DNA from: Pseudomonas guineae | Lineage (GTDB): Bacteria > Pseudomonadota > Gammaproteobacteria > Pseudomonadales > Pseudomonadaceae | Assembly: GCF_900113745.1 (NCBI RefSeq) | Contig: NZ_FOQL01000001.1 | Location: 1 to 64,000 of the forward strand | Length of the DNA stretch: 64,000 bases | Direction: 5' to 3' | Shown here: positions 1 through 8,448 of the stretch, in pieces | Numbering within the stretch: position 1 is the stretch's first letter | Layout of the letters: each line of letters begins with the position of its first letter | Program-made: the position numbers and the translations under genes | Notes under the pieces: model-generated | Database searches by the model: none | What the model was told of the DNA's origin: nothing | The model's input: only the letters and a program-made list of their open reading frames with translations

Positions 1-41
1 CCACTTGCGCTTTCGATCAACTTCTAGCTTCTCGTCAGCGG

Positions 42-76
42 GAGGCGAATTCTACAGCGTTTCAAACCGCTGTCAA
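42..76 (-). promoter_or_regulatory. rRNA-type promoter, proximal, reading left out of the window
   Basis: On the minus strand the -35 box TTGACA (71-76) and -10 box TAGAAT (49-54) are 16 bp apart. They are followed by a GC-rich discriminator (TCGCCTC) and a leader running to position 1. Near-consensus boxes with a GC-rich discriminator are typical of rRNA promoters under stringent control. From memory, the leader resembles those in front of Pseudomonas 16S genes. The rRNA genes themselves are outside the window, so a tRNA-tuf operon remains a less likely alternative. Confidence 0.75.
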
Positions 77-243
77 CTGCCTCTTTTACCGCTTCCGGCC
101 ACCTCGACCGAACCACTAACAGGATCAAACTGCTACCCTGCCAGCCCGGCGCATTTTACGCAGATTTCGCTGCTTTGCAACCCCCCCTTTAAATCTAACC
201 CCTTGTTTTATAAGAGGTTTAAGGAGCCGCATACGCCTGAAGA

Positions 244-278
244 GCCGCGAATTATAGGGATTAACTATAGAAGGTCAA
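244..278 (-). promoter_or_regulatory. rRNA-type promoter, distal, reading left
   Basis: On the minus strand TTGACC (273-278) and a perfect TATAAT (251-256) are 16 bp apart, with the GC-rich discriminator TCGCGGC. It lies about 200 bp upstream of the promoter at 42-76 and has the same orientation. This gives a tandem arrangement typical of rrn operons. AT-rich sequence upstream (about 279-300) could serve as an UP element; that part is inference. Confidence 0.65.
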
Positions 279-719
279 TCCTTTGTGAGAATTTTGTTAC
301 TCAGCACCTGATCTGAGTGCTCTTTCTGGCTGAGCTGGATACCTAAGCACCTTAACTGTGTGCAGGACATTGGCAAGCACCCAGCACACCCCCATATAAG
401 CACGAGTGAAAAAGTACTCACCGTCATGACGACCATCGCCACCAATAACTTTTGAGCCTCAACCCAGACTGACCCACCGCAACGCACTAAACAAGCATCG
501 CGCACACGTTGCTGTACACCATCATGTAATCAGCTCGGCATGAGCCGGCCAAATGACACCCAAGTTATACAGGCGATATCTCTATCCATATTTCTTGTGC
601 CGGTTAATCAGAAACACCCTACGCGCCCATCACCAACAATCACCTAGACCGTATACCTCCTAATACTTAACGCTTGATCGCAAGCATCTGAAAGCATGTG
701 AAAAAAATCAAATAGAGGG
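279..719. other. intergenic region upstream of the rRNA-type promoters
   Basis: Short open frames occur on both strands, but none has a convincing ribosome binding site or recognisable protein. I regard this stretch as non-coding spacer between the leftward stable-RNA promoters and tRNA-Ser. Confidence 0.5.
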
Positions 720-748
720 TTCGCCAAATGCATTTCAGCTGCTATTAT
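720..748 (+). promoter_or_regulatory. probable promoter of tRNA-Ser
   Basis: TTCGCC (720-725) and TATTAT (743-748) are 17 bp apart, followed by a GC-rich discriminator. Position +1 would fall a few bases before the mature tRNA at 761. Confidence 0.5.
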
Positions 749-760
749 TCGCGCCGCCAC

Positions 761-850
761 GGGAAGATGCCGGAGTGGCCGAACGGGACGGATTCGAAAT
801 CCGTTGTGTTAGCGATAGCACCTAGGGTTCGAATCCCTATCTTCCCGCCA
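761..850 (+). tRNA. tRNA-Ser (anticodon CGA)
   Basis: A 90-nt class II tRNA with an encoded CCA end. Acceptor arms GGGAAGA (761-767) and TCTTCCC pair perfectly. The anticodon loop TTCGAAA places CGA at 795-797, which reads UCG codons. A long variable arm typical of tRNA-Ser precedes the GGTTCGAATCC T arm. A strong terminator follows directly. Confidence 0.95.
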
Positions 851-853
851 TAC

Positions 854-890
854 AAAAAACCCCACAACTCAATGAGTTGTGGGGTTTTTT
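854..890. terminator. terminator after tRNA-Ser
   Basis: Arms AAAAAACCCCACAACTC and GAGTTGTGGGGTTTTTT pair perfectly around a 3-nt loop. The A and T runs on either side make it able to work in both directions. Confidence 0.9.
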
Positions 891-1186
891 ATTGTCTGCT
901 TAAAAGGTAGGGCTTGCTCAAGGTATTTGGATAGATGAATTAGGCCGACCCGGTCCGCGATCAATTACTTAAGCTCAAAGCACAAGCTGTTTTAAGGCAT
1001 GGCGAGCTATACGCTAGCTATAGCGATTTATAGCATTCCTACCCACAGTGGCGTCAGCACACCCAACTGCCTGACCAGATATTCAGTCTTGATGTAGCTT
1101 GCGAGGCGAATCTATGGGAGCACAGATAATAGTCAGGGCGCAGGCTAACTTGTTATAGATACCCACGCCCTCAATTACCGAGCTAC
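891..1186. other. intergenic region between tRNA-Ser terminator and purC 3' end
   Basis: No open frame with a credible start, no strong hairpin and no recognisable RNA gene is visible here. It separates the plus-strand tRNA from the converging purC gene. Confidence 0.4.
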
Positions 1187-2056
1187 TTATACGGTCAGTC
1201 GCGTCAGTGCTTCGCGGTATTTATCGGCAGTCTTCTGCGCGACATCGACAGGTACGGCTGGGGCTGGCGGCTCTTTATTCCAGCCTGTGGATTCCAGCCA
1301 GTCACGCACAAACTGCTTATCGAAGCTCGGTGGATTCCTACCTTCTTCATAGCTGTCAGCCGGCCAGAAACGACTGGAGTCAGGAGTCAGGGCTTCATCC
1401 ATCAGAGTCAGCGTACCCTCTTCGTCTAACCCAAACTCAAACTTGGTATCGGCGATGATGATTCCGCGCGTAGCGGCGTATTCAACTGCTGCGCTGTATA
1501 GAGCAATAGAAGTGTCACGTACCTTGGCAGCCAATTCGGCACCAATGATCGCCTCACACTGAGCGAAGGAGATGTTCTCGTCGTGATCGCCCACAGAGGC
1601 CTTTGTCGAGGGCGTAAAAATTGGCTGCGGCAGCTTGGCAGCTTCATTAAGGCCAGCTGGCAATTGAATACCGCAGACGGTGCCGCTCTTCTGGTATTCC
1701 TTCCAGCCGGAGCCAACGATATAGCCACGCACAATCGCTTCTACAGCGACCGGCTTGAGACGCTTGGCCACCACAGCACGCCCTTCTACTAATGGCAGCT
1801 CAGCGGCCGACACCACGTCTTCGACTTTATCGCCGGTGAAGTGGTTGGGCACTAAGTGCGCCAGCTTGTCGAACCAAAAGTTGGAGATAGACGTGAGGAT
1901 CTTGCCCTTCTCCGGAATAGGCTCGGCAAGAATCACGTCGAACGCTGATAGGCGGTCGGTGGCGACCATCAACATGCGCTTGTCGTCGATCTCGTAGAGG
2001 TCGCGAACTTTGCCCGAATAGATTTTCTTCAGGCTCAAGGTGGTGACTGTACTCAT
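1187..2056 (-). CDS. purC: SAICAR synthetase
   Basis: PurC joins aspartate to CAIR using ATP in purine biosynthesis, in the cytosol. The N-terminus reads [20 protein letters not shown], with the family's GKVRD ATP-binding start, and later segments such as [13 protein letters not shown] and SSRFWPAD are typical of the longer bacterial type. I chose ATG 2056 (289 aa) over an upstream start at 2083 because the family signature begins there and an AGGCGG ribosome site sits 5' of it. It lies downstream of bamC in the same orientation, separated by a terminator, so it may have its own promoter. Confidence 0.95.
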   Translation of the reverse strand: MSTVTTLSLKKIYSGKVRDLYEIDDKRMLMVATDRLSAFDVILAEPIPEKGKILTSISNFWFDKLAHLVPNHFTGDKVEDVVSAAELPLVEGRAVVAKRLKPVAVEAIVRGYIVGSGWKEYQKSGTVCGIQLPAGLNEAAKLPQPIFTPSTKASVGDHDENISFAQCEAIIGAELAAKVRDTSIALYSAAVEYAATRGIIIADTKFEFGLDEEGTLTLMDEALTPDSSRFWPADSYEEGRNPPSFDKQFVRDWLESTGWNKEPPAPAVPVDVAQKTADKYREALTRLTV

Positions 2057-2080
2057 GTTGATATTTCCGCCTTTAGTAAA

Positions 2081-2111
2081 CAAAACAGGCGAAACCCACT
2101 GGGTTTCGCCT
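2081..2111 (-). terminator. terminator between bamC and purC
   Basis: Eleven-bp arms AGGCGAAACCC and GGGTTTCGCCT (2087-2111) surround a 3-nt loop. On the minus strand they are followed by TGTTTTG. It should end much of the dapA-bamC transcript ahead of purC. Confidence 0.7.
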
Positions 2112-2143
2112 ATTAATAGTGCAGGTGCAGCAGTTGCTTGCTG

Positions 2144-3262
2144 TCAACCAAGGTTTTCCTGGATTAGATCAAGCACCTTACGCGCTACGTCAGCCGGCGC
2201 ATTGGTATTGAGGTCCTTTTCCACGGTGACCTGGACGCTGTCGCCCACAGCGGTCAGGCGAACCTGAAAGCGCTCGGCACGAGCGTCAATTTCTTCTTTG
2301 CTTGGCCCGCCGCCAAACACTTTACCGAAGAAGCCAGGCTGTTCATCCGGCTTCTGCGCACGTTCGGCCAGATTGATGTAATACACACCCAGGCTGCGGT
2401 TGATGTCGTCAATACGCACATCAGCCATTTCCAAAGAGCGCCCCACACCCGACCACGCGCGATCGAAGTCAGCCCCCAGGCTCAATACCGGGTTGCCGTT
2501 GCCGTCTTGTGACAGGCTGACGCGATTCGGTGCATCGTAATCACGGGCGGCCAATAGGGAGACCGAGCCACCCTGCTCAGCACTGCGCGCAAGGCTGATA
2601 AGCATTTCATCCAGCAGCGCAGCATCTAGGCTCTGATTGCTGCTGCGATTTGTGAAGGCGACGTCAGCCGAACTGCCGGCAGGACGCTCAGCGCTGACCA
2701 CGAAGATTTCGCTGGTATTGCGCTGCACACCTGGCTCGATACGCACCCGCACCCGGGTTTCGGTATCAGCAGGCGCGCCGGAAACGCCACCAGTCAAGCG
2801 ACGCGCCAGAGGCGCTGGCAACGCATCGAAATGCTGCCAAGTGGTGCTGAACTCACCAGTTTGCGGACGCTCTTCAGCAATCTGAAAGCCGTTATCGGTA
2901 AAGAACTGACGCGCTACCGGCCAAACTTCGGCAGGAACGCGCTGCGCCACGACCCAGCGCGACTCGCCGCTCTTTTGCAAGCTGAACTCGCTGGTATCCC
3001 CCCCTAACGCCAATGACTGCGGGCGCGGTACGGTGAACTCACCCTTATCCGTACTAGCCGCTACTTGCTGCGGTACGGGTAGCAGTGGATCAATACGCTT
3101 AGCGTCAACATTGGCCGGGAGTTGCATGGTGGCCGTTTGACGGGCTTCGAGGTAATCACTGCCGCGATCACGGAAATAACCGTTTTCGCCATAGATCCAG
3201 CCACAACCGCTGGTGCCCGCAATAATCAGGGCCAGTGCAGAGAGTCCGGTGAGTCGCTTCAT
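2144..3262 (-). CDS. bamC: outer-membrane assembly lipoprotein BamC
   Basis: BamC is an accessory lipoprotein of the BAM complex, which folds beta-barrels into the outer membrane. The 372-residue product starts with a lipoprotein signal peptide whose lipobox ends at Cys20 (GTSGC). The mature part contains segments typical of the family: an unstructured N-terminal stretch, then two helix-grip domains (roughly 90-215 and 235-370). It lies 17 bp downstream of dapA, the usual dapA-bamC arrangement in gammaproteobacteria, and is presumably cotranscribed with it. Confidence 0.93.
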   Translation of the reverse strand: MKRLTGLSALALIIAGTSGCGWIYGENGYFRDRGSDYLEARQTATMQLPANVDAKRIDPLLPVPQQVAASTDKGEFTVPRPQSLALGGDTSEFSLQKSGESRWVVAQRVPAEVWPVARQFFTDNGFQIAEERPQTGEFSTTWQHFDALPAPLARRLTGGVSGAPADTETRVRVRIEPGVQRNTSEIFVVSAERPAGSSADVAFTNRSSNQSLDAALLDEMLISLARSAEQGGSVSLLAARDYDAPNRVSLSQDGNGNPVLSLGADFDRAWSGVGRSLEMADVRIDDINRSLGVYYINLAERAQKPDEQPGFFGKVFGGGPSKEEIDARAERFQVRLTAVGDSVQVTVEKDLNTNAPADVARKVLDLIQENLG

Positions 3263-3279
3263 GCGTCGTAATTCCTCAA

Positions 3280-4158
3280 TTAAACCAATACGCCGGACTG
3301 GCGCAGGGCCTGACGCAGCGGTTCATGACAACGCGGGCTGAGCCAGGTCAGTGGCAGACGAATGCCGTCCGGCATCAAACCCATTTCATGCAGAGCCCAT
3401 TTCACCGGAATCGGGTTGGACTCGATAAACAGCGACTTATGTAGCGGCATTAAGCGGTCATTGATAGCGCGAGCGATAGCCGCTTCACCGCGCATAGCAG
3501 CAGCGCACATATCACTCATGGCCCGTGGCGCGACGTTAGCGGTGACGGAAATATTGCCTTTACCGCCCATCAGCATTAACTCCACAGCAGTGGCGTCGTC
3601 CCCCGAATACACGAGGAAGTCTTTGCTGACGCGGTCCAGTACTTCCTGCGCACGCTGCAAGTCACCTGTAGCTTCTTTAATGCCGATGATATTGTCGATC
3701 TTAGCCAAACGATCGACCGTCTCCGGCAGCATGTCGCAGACCGTACGGCCCGGCACGTTGTAAAGAATCTGCGGAATGGCTACCGACTCGGCAATGTGGC
3801 GGAAGTGAAGGTACAGCCCTTCTTGAGTCGGCTTGTTGTAGTAGGGCGTTACCAACAGGCAGGCATCAGCACCGACATCTTTGGCCGCGCGTGTCAGCTC
3901 GACCGACTCACGGGTGGAGTTGCCACCGGTGCCGGCAATCACAGGGATACGCCCAGCGACCTGATCGACAACGCGACGGATCACTTCAATGTGCTCACCC
4001 ACATCAAGCGTACAGGACTCGCCCGTAGTGCCGACCGCGACGATGGCGTTGGTGCCCTCCTGTAGGTGGAAATCCACCAGCTTGCTCAGGCTGTCCCAAT
4101 CAAGACCACCTTGTGCATCCATGGGCGTTACCAGTGCCACCATACTGCCCGCAATCAT
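3280..4158 (-). CDS. dapA: 4-hydroxy-tetrahydrodipicolinate synthase
   Basis: DapA condenses pyruvate with aspartate semialdehyde, the first committed step to diaminopimelate and lysine. With ATG 4158 as start the protein is 292 aa. The Schiff-base lysine is Lys161 (GIKEAT), the triad tyrosine Tyr133 (LYNVPGRT) and the substrate-binding arginine Arg138, matching canonical numbering. AGGAG lies 6-7 bp upstream of this start. A frame extending 90 bp further upstream has no ribosome site and is not used. It leads a dapA-bamC operon. Confidence 0.97.
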   Translation of the reverse strand: MIAGSMVALVTPMDAQGGLDWDSLSKLVDFHLQEGTNAIVAVGTTGESCTLDVGEHIEVIRRVVDQVAGRIPVIAGTGGNSTRESVELTRAAKDVGADACLLVTPYYNKPTQEGLYLHFRHIAESVAIPQILYNVPGRTVCDMLPETVDRLAKIDNIIGIKEATGDLQRAQEVLDRVSKDFLVYSGDDATAVELMLMGGKGNISVTANVAPRAMSDMCAAAMRGEAAIARAINDRLMPLHKSLFIESNPIPVKWALHEMGLMPDGIRLPLTWLSPRCHEPLRQALRQSGVLV

Positions 4159-4385
4159 GCAACCGCTCCTGCCGGAAAAAGTGAGCCGTAATGGTACTGG
4201 GGCCACCTGCCTTGCACAAGGCGAAGTACCGCGGCGGCGCATATACAATTTATATTGGTCACCCGCGGCACAATCCTCAGCCGCCTAGCCTACTGGCATT
4301 CCTTTAAGCGGTGCTTTTCGCTACCCTTCGGGCTTTGATCGGTCCGGCAAACGCAGACTGGTCGTTTACTGTTTAGGAAGGCTGC

Positions 4386-4943
4386 ATGTCCACCCCCCCA
4401 GTTCGCGAACAATTTCTGCTTATCAGCGCCCTCGGCCCCAACGCCATGGAGCTGACCAATGTGCTCTGCCGCACCAGTCACGAGAACCGTTGCGCGGTGG
4501 TCAGCACTCGTCTTAGTCGGCATGGCGATTACAGCGCACTGGTGCTGCAGATATCCGGCAGCTGGGATGCCCTGGCTCGCCTCGAGTCGAGCCTACCTGC
4601 ACTGGCGAAGAAGCATAGCTTCACGGTTAACGTGATTCGCAGCGCCGCCTCGGAAAACCGTCCACAGGCGCTGCCTTATGTAGCGTATGTCAGCTCGGCC
4701 TACCGTCCAGACATTCTCAATGAGCTGTGCCAGTTTTTTATCGACCATCAGGTTGAGCTAGAGAATCTCACCTGCGATACCTATCAGGCCCCACAGACCG
4801 GCGGCACCATGCTCAACGCCACCCTGACCGTAACCCTGCCTGCCGGCACGCAAATTAGCTGGCTGCGCGACCAGTTTCTCGATTTCGCCGACGCTTTGAA
4901 TCTGGATGCACTGATAGAACCTTGGCGTCCACAGACCCCGTAA
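4386..4943 (+). CDS. GcvR-like ACT-domain regulator
   Basis: The 185-aa protein has two ACT-like domains: LLISALGPNAMELTNVLCRT near the N-terminus and a second from about residue 97 (YVSSAYRPDILNELCQFF). This matches the glycine cleavage repressor family (GcvR), which modulates GcvA by protein contact and has no DNA-binding domain. AGGAAGG precedes the ATG. Only 10 bp separate it from bcp, so the two are probably one operon. Whether it regulates glycine cleavage here is inferred from the family. Confidence 0.85.
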   Translation: MSTPPVREQFLLISALGPNAMELTNVLCRTSHENRCAVVSTRLSRHGDYSALVLQISGSWDALARLESSLPALAKKHSFTVNVIRSAASENRPQALPYVAYVSSAYRPDILNELCQFFIDHQVELENLTCDTYQAPQTGGTMLNATLTVTLPAGTQISWLRDQFLDFADALNLDALIEPWRPQTP

Positions 4944-4953
4944 GGAGTACGTT

Positions 4954-5427
4954 ATGGCAGTAGCACTTGATACACCGGTTACCGACTTCCAAGCGCAGGC
5001 CACCAGTGGCCAGACCATCGAGCTGTCCGCACTCAAGGGCCAGCAGGTGGTGATTTATTTCTACCCGAAAGACAGTACGCCAGGCTGTACTACCGAAGGT
5101 CAGGGCTTTCGTGATCACTACCCGGCGTTTCAGGCAGCCAACACCGTAGTATTTGGCGTATCCCGGGACGGGATGAAGTCCCATGAAAACTTTAAGAGCA
5201 AACAGCAATTCCCTTTCGAGTTGATCTCCGACAAGGATGAAGCTATTTGCCAGCTGTTCGATGTAATCAAGCTGAAAAAACTCTACGGAAAGGAATACCT
5301 AGGCGTAGACCGCAGCACCTTTCTGATCGACAAAGACGGCGTACTGCGCCAGGAATGGCGTGGCGTCAAAGTGCCGGGGCATGTCGATGCCGTGCTTGCA
5401 GCAGCCCAGGCCTTACATAAACCCTAA
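4954..5427 (+). CDS. bcp: thioredoxin-dependent thiol peroxidase (Bcp/PrxQ)
   Basis: A 157-aa peroxiredoxin of the Bcp/PrxQ group, which reduces hydroperoxides in the cytosol. The peroxidatic cysteine is Cys45 in the motif DSTPGCTTE, with Arg53 in GFRD nearby. The resolving cysteine often found five residues on (position 50) is Gln here. The only other cysteine is Cys99 (EAICQLF), so it is either an atypical two-Cys or a one-Cys enzyme. It follows the GcvR-like gene after 10 bp, with AGGAG before its ATG. Confidence 0.93.
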   Translation: MAVALDTPVTDFQAQATSGQTIELSALKGQQVVIYFYPKDSTPGCTTEGQGFRDHYPAFQAANTVVFGVSRDGMKSHENFKSKQQFPFELISDKDEAICQLFDVIKLKKLYGKEYLGVDRSTFLIDKDGVLRQEWRGVKVPGHVDAVLAAAQALHKP

Positions 5428-5440
5428 AGACCTAAGCCAC

Positions 5441-5468
5441 AAAAAAGCCGGTTACTGACCGGCTTTTT
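5441..5468. terminator. bidirectional terminator
   Basis: Arms AGCCGGT and ACCGGCT with a 5-nt loop are flanked by an A run and a T run. It sits between the convergent genes bcp and the AI-2E permease and can serve both. Confidence 0.85.
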
Positions 5469-5480
5469 ACTGCCTACCAA

Positions 5481-6545
5481 CTATTGTAGTGCTGCCTGCT
5501 CACTGCGCGGCCAAGCGTCGATTACGGCTTTAAACAGCGTGGCCAGCGGAATAGCAAAGAACACCCCCCAGAAGCCCCACAACCCGCCAAACAACAAGAC
5601 CGCGCAGATAATGGCCACCGGATGCAAGTTGACCGCCTCGGAGAACAGCAGCGGTACCAGCACGTTGCCATCCAGCGCCTGAATAATGCCGTAGACCACC
5701 ATCAGGTAGATGAACTGGTCACCTAACCCCCACTGGAACAACCCGATCAGCGCCACCGGCACGGTCACTACAACCGCGCCGATATACGGCACCACCACTG
5801 ACAAGCCAACAAACAATGCCAGCAGCGCCGCATAGTTAAGCCCTAAGTAAGCGAAAGCCACATAGGTGACCACGCCACAGATAATGATCTCGATGACCTT
5901 GCCACGGATGTAGTTGGCAATCTGCTTGTTCATCTCCTGCGCCACCCGAGTAATCAGCGACCGCTCGCGCGGTAGGTAGCTGCGAAACCACGCACCAATC
6001 AACTCGCGATCCTTGAGGAAAAAGAACACCAGAATCGGCACCAACACTAAATAGATCATGATGCTGACCAGCATCGGTAAGCTGGACAGGGAAAACGACA
6101 ACGCCCACTGACCGAACTTGCCAACCTCGCCGCGCACCACCTCGATCAGCTGCAACACCTGGGCATCAGTGATCAGTGTCGGATAGCGCTCCGGTAATAA
6201 CAGAAACAGCGACTGCCATTCACCAAGCATGCGTGGCAGCTCATTGAACAGCGTACTGAGCTGCTGCCAGAGTAGCGGCATCAGCACTAATAGAAACAGA
6301 GCCAGCATGCTCATAAACAAGGTGAACACCAGCCATACCGCCACTACATGTGGCAGGCGCAGACGCTCAAAGGTATTCACCAATCCCTGCATTAAAAACG
6401 CCAGCACCATGCCTGTTAACACCGGCGCCAACATGCCGCCCAAAGTCAGAATGGCGGCAAAGCCGACGATCAGCAGTAATGCCAACACCACGGCCTGCTC
6501 ATCGGAGAAATAGCGATGCAACCAATCCTGAAACACCTTGAGCAT
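5481..6545 (-). CDS. AI-2E family (PerM-like) membrane permease
   Basis: A 354-residue integral membrane protein with about seven or eight hydrophobic segments, including one starting near VVLALLLIVGFAAILTLGG and a C-terminal group with the family's conserved ending (LHPVAIICAVLLFGGLWGFWG). Members of this family (PerM, TqsA, YdiK) are predicted exporters, and the substrate is rarely known. Another family member lies at 38245-39336. The name reflects family membership only; I cannot infer autoinducer transport. Confidence 0.85.
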   Translation of the reverse strand: MLKVFQDWLHRYFSDEQAVVLALLLIVGFAAILTLGGMLAPVLTGMVLAFLMQGLVNTFERLRLPHVVAVWLVFTLFMSMLALFLLVLMPLLWQQLSTLFNELPRMLGEWQSLFLLLPERYPTLITDAQVLQLIEVVRGEVGKFGQWALSFSLSSLPMLVSIMIYLVLVPILVFFFLKDRELIGAWFRSYLPRERSLITRVAQEMNKQIANYIRGKVIEIIICGVVTYVAFAYLGLNYAALLALFVGLSVVVPYIGAVVVTVPVALIGLFQWGLGDQFIYLMVVYGIIQALDGNVLVPLLFSEAVNLHPVAIICAVLLFGGLWGFWGVFFAIPLATLFKAVIDAWPRSEQAALQ

Positions 6546-6610
6546 TGTGACTCCTTACCGGGCAACACCCTACGCAGGCCGCCTCATAATCAGTACTTAC
6601 TGCAACAGCC

Positions 6611-6862
6611 CTAAGCCTTGCGCAACCAATAGCGGTAAACGCCGCCCTCAACCTCTTCACGCAACAATCCATGCCCAGCTAAGCTGGCGAAGGCACGGAA
6701 GTCGCGCTGCGAGCCGGCATCAGTGGCCGCCACCATAAGCACCTCACCACTTGCCAAGCGATTGAGCTCCAGCTTGGCCTTAAGTAAAGGCAGCGGACAA
6801 TTGAGATCACACGCATCCAGTTGGGCGTCGAAGTCTTCAGCACGCCATTGCATATCAGTCAT
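6611..6862 (-). CDS. TusA-family sulfur carrier protein
   Basis: A compact 83-aa protein with the TusA/SirA signature CPLPLLKAK at Cys22, the residue that carries a persulfide in this family. In P. aeruginosa the gene in the same place between bcp and bepA (PA1006, from memory) is linked to molybdenum cofactor and nitrate respiration, so it may be a specialised sulfur carrier distinct from the tRNA-thiolation TusA. It lies 65 bp upstream of the permease gene in the same orientation and is divergent from bepA. Confidence 0.88.
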   Translation of the reverse strand: MTDMQWRAEDFDAQLDACDLNCPLPLLKAKLELNRLASGEVLMVAATDAGSQRDFRAFASLAGHGLLREEVEGGVYRYWLRKA

Positions 6863-6968
6863 TTATCTACTCCAAGAAGGCGGCAAGGATACCCAAGGCT
6901 GCACAGCCCTGGCCAGCACCGCTACCAGGCAGCTACAGTAACGCCTTTGTTCGACACGAGCTTTGTGC

Positions 6969-8402
6969 ATGAGCCTTCTGCGCCCTACCCTGTTGACGCT
7001 CGCCTGCCTGCTGGCAACTCCCGGCATGGCCAGTGAACTGCCTTCCCTTGGCGATGCCAGTTCTGCCATCGTTTCCCCTCAGCAAGAACATCAGCTCGGC
7101 CGCGCCTGGCTGAGCCTGGTCCGTGGCCAAGTCAGCCAACTGGATGACCCGCAACTCAAGGACTTCATCGAGACCAGCGTGTATCGGCTTAGCGAAACCA
7201 GCCAGCTACAAGATCGCCGCCTGGAGTTCGTCCTGCTCAACAGCCCACAGATCAATGCCTTTGCAGCACCCGGCGGGATTGTCGGAGTCAATGGCGGCTT
7301 GTTCTTATATGCCCAGACCGAAGCCGAGTACGCCTCGGTCATGGCCCATGAACTGGCGCACTTGTCACAACGCCACTTCGCGCGCGGCCTTGAGGCTCAG
7401 CAACGCATGCAGATCCCGGTGATGGCCGGGCTGCTGGCCGGTATTGTCGCTGCCGCCGCCGGTGCCGGCGACTTGGGTATTGCGGCAATCGCCACGACCC
7501 AGGCCGCGGCAATGCAAGAGCAAAGGCGCTTCTCCCGCCAGAATGAGCAGGAGGCCGACCGCATTGGCCTGGTCAACCTAGAAAAAGCCGGCTTTGACCC
7601 TCGCGCCATGCCCAGCATGTTCGAGCGTTTGATGCGCCAGTATCGCTACGACCGCAGGCCGCCTGAGTTCCTCCTGACCCACCCGGTGTCGGAGTCGCGC
7701 ATTGCCGACACCCGTAACCGCGCCGAGCAATACACCGCTTCAGGCGTCACCGACAGCGTGCGCTACCAACTGATGCGCGCGCGCGTACAGTTGATCTATG
7801 AAGAGACACCGGGAATAGCCGCTAAGCGCTTCCGCAGCATGCTCGACGAAAACCCGAACATGGAGGCACCACGTTACGGCCTGGCGCTTGCGCAGTTAAA
7901 AAGCGGCCAACACAAGCACGCACGCGAATCCCTGCAACCGCTGCTTGAACATACACCCAACGATATAAGCTACAACCTGGCACAGGTTGAGCTGGACATG
8001 GCGGCTAACCGCCTTGCTGACGCACAAAAGCGAATTACCCGGCTGCTAACTCTCTATCCGAACAACTACCCGGTTAATCAGGCACATATAGACTTGCTGA
8101 TGAAGCAGGTACGCACACAAGAGGCTGAACAGGCCCTCGATGAGATGCTAAAAAGTCGCAGTAATGACCCGGACGTCTGGTACCAAGTCGCAGAAGTGCG
8201 TGGTCTAAGTGGCAACACCATCGGCCTGCACCAAGCCCGTGGTGAGTTCTTCGCCTTGATCGGAGACTACAAGCAGGCACTGGAACAGCTGGACTTCGCC
8301 AAGCGCCGCGCTAGTAACAACTTCCAACTGGCATCACGCATCGATGCCAGGCAACGTGAGCTGATAGAAGAGCAGCGCATCATCGAACAGATGCTGCGCT
8401 AG
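6969..8402 (+). CDS. bepA: periplasmic M48 metalloprotease with TPRs (BepA/YfgC)
   Basis: BepA is a periplasmic chaperone-protease that helps assemble or degrade outer-membrane proteins such as LptD. A signal peptide ends near ATPGMA-S. The zinc motif HELAH is at 127-131 and the third ligand is probably Glu195 (NEQEADRIG). The C-terminal half (about 270-475) is helical and TPR-like, with repeats such as ANRLADAQKRITRLLTLYPNN. I start at ATG 6969 (477 aa); a TTG two codons earlier is also possible, and neither has a strong ribosome site. Confidence 0.92.
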   Translation: MSLLRPTLLTLACLLATPGMASELPSLGDASSAIVSPQQEHQLGRAWLSLVRGQVSQLDDPQLKDFIETSVYRLSETSQLQDRRLEFVLLNSPQINAFAAPGGIVGVNGGLFLYAQTEAEYASVMAHELAHLSQRHFARGLEAQQRMQIPVMAGLLAGIVAAAAGAGDLGIAAIATTQAAAMQEQRRFSRQNEQEADRIGLVNLEKAGFDPRAMPSMFERLMRQYRYDRRPPEFLLTHPVSESRIADTRNRAEQYTASGVTDSVRYQLMRARVQLIYEETPGIAAKRFRSMLDENPNMEAPRYGLALAQLKSGQHKHARESLQPLLEHTPNDISYNLAQVELDMAANRLADAQKRITRLLTLYPNNYPVNQAHIDLLMKQVRTQEAEQALDEMLKSRSNDPDVWYQVAEVRGLSGNTIGLHQARGEFFALIGDYKQALEQLDFAKRRASNNFQLASRIDARQRELIEEQRIIEQMLR

Positions 8403-8408
8403 ACAGCA

Positions 8409-8434
8409 AAAAGCCCGGTAAACACCGGGCTTTT
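8409..8434. terminator. bidirectional terminator between bepA and nadA
   Basis: Arms GCCCGGT and ACCGGGC with loop AAAC are flanked by AAAA and TTTT. It separates two convergent genes. Confidence 0.9.
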
Positions 8435-8448
8435 CTTAAACTGGCCGC

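Noticed and set aside
5-316. A 103-codon open frame on the plus strand at the left edge
   Set aside because: It lies antisense across both rRNA-type promoters, has no ribosome site and no protein-like features; it is explained by the conserved non-coding promoter sequence.
728-910. A 60-codon frame spanning the tRNA-Ser gene
   Set aside because: It is the tRNA and its terminator read as protein.
4285-4365. A possible third copy of the 60-bp repeat (shared GCCCGAAGGGTA and a nearby GGAATGCCAG on the minus strand)
   Set aside because: Only two short blocks match, spacing differs, and there is no adjacent terminator; chance cannot be excluded.
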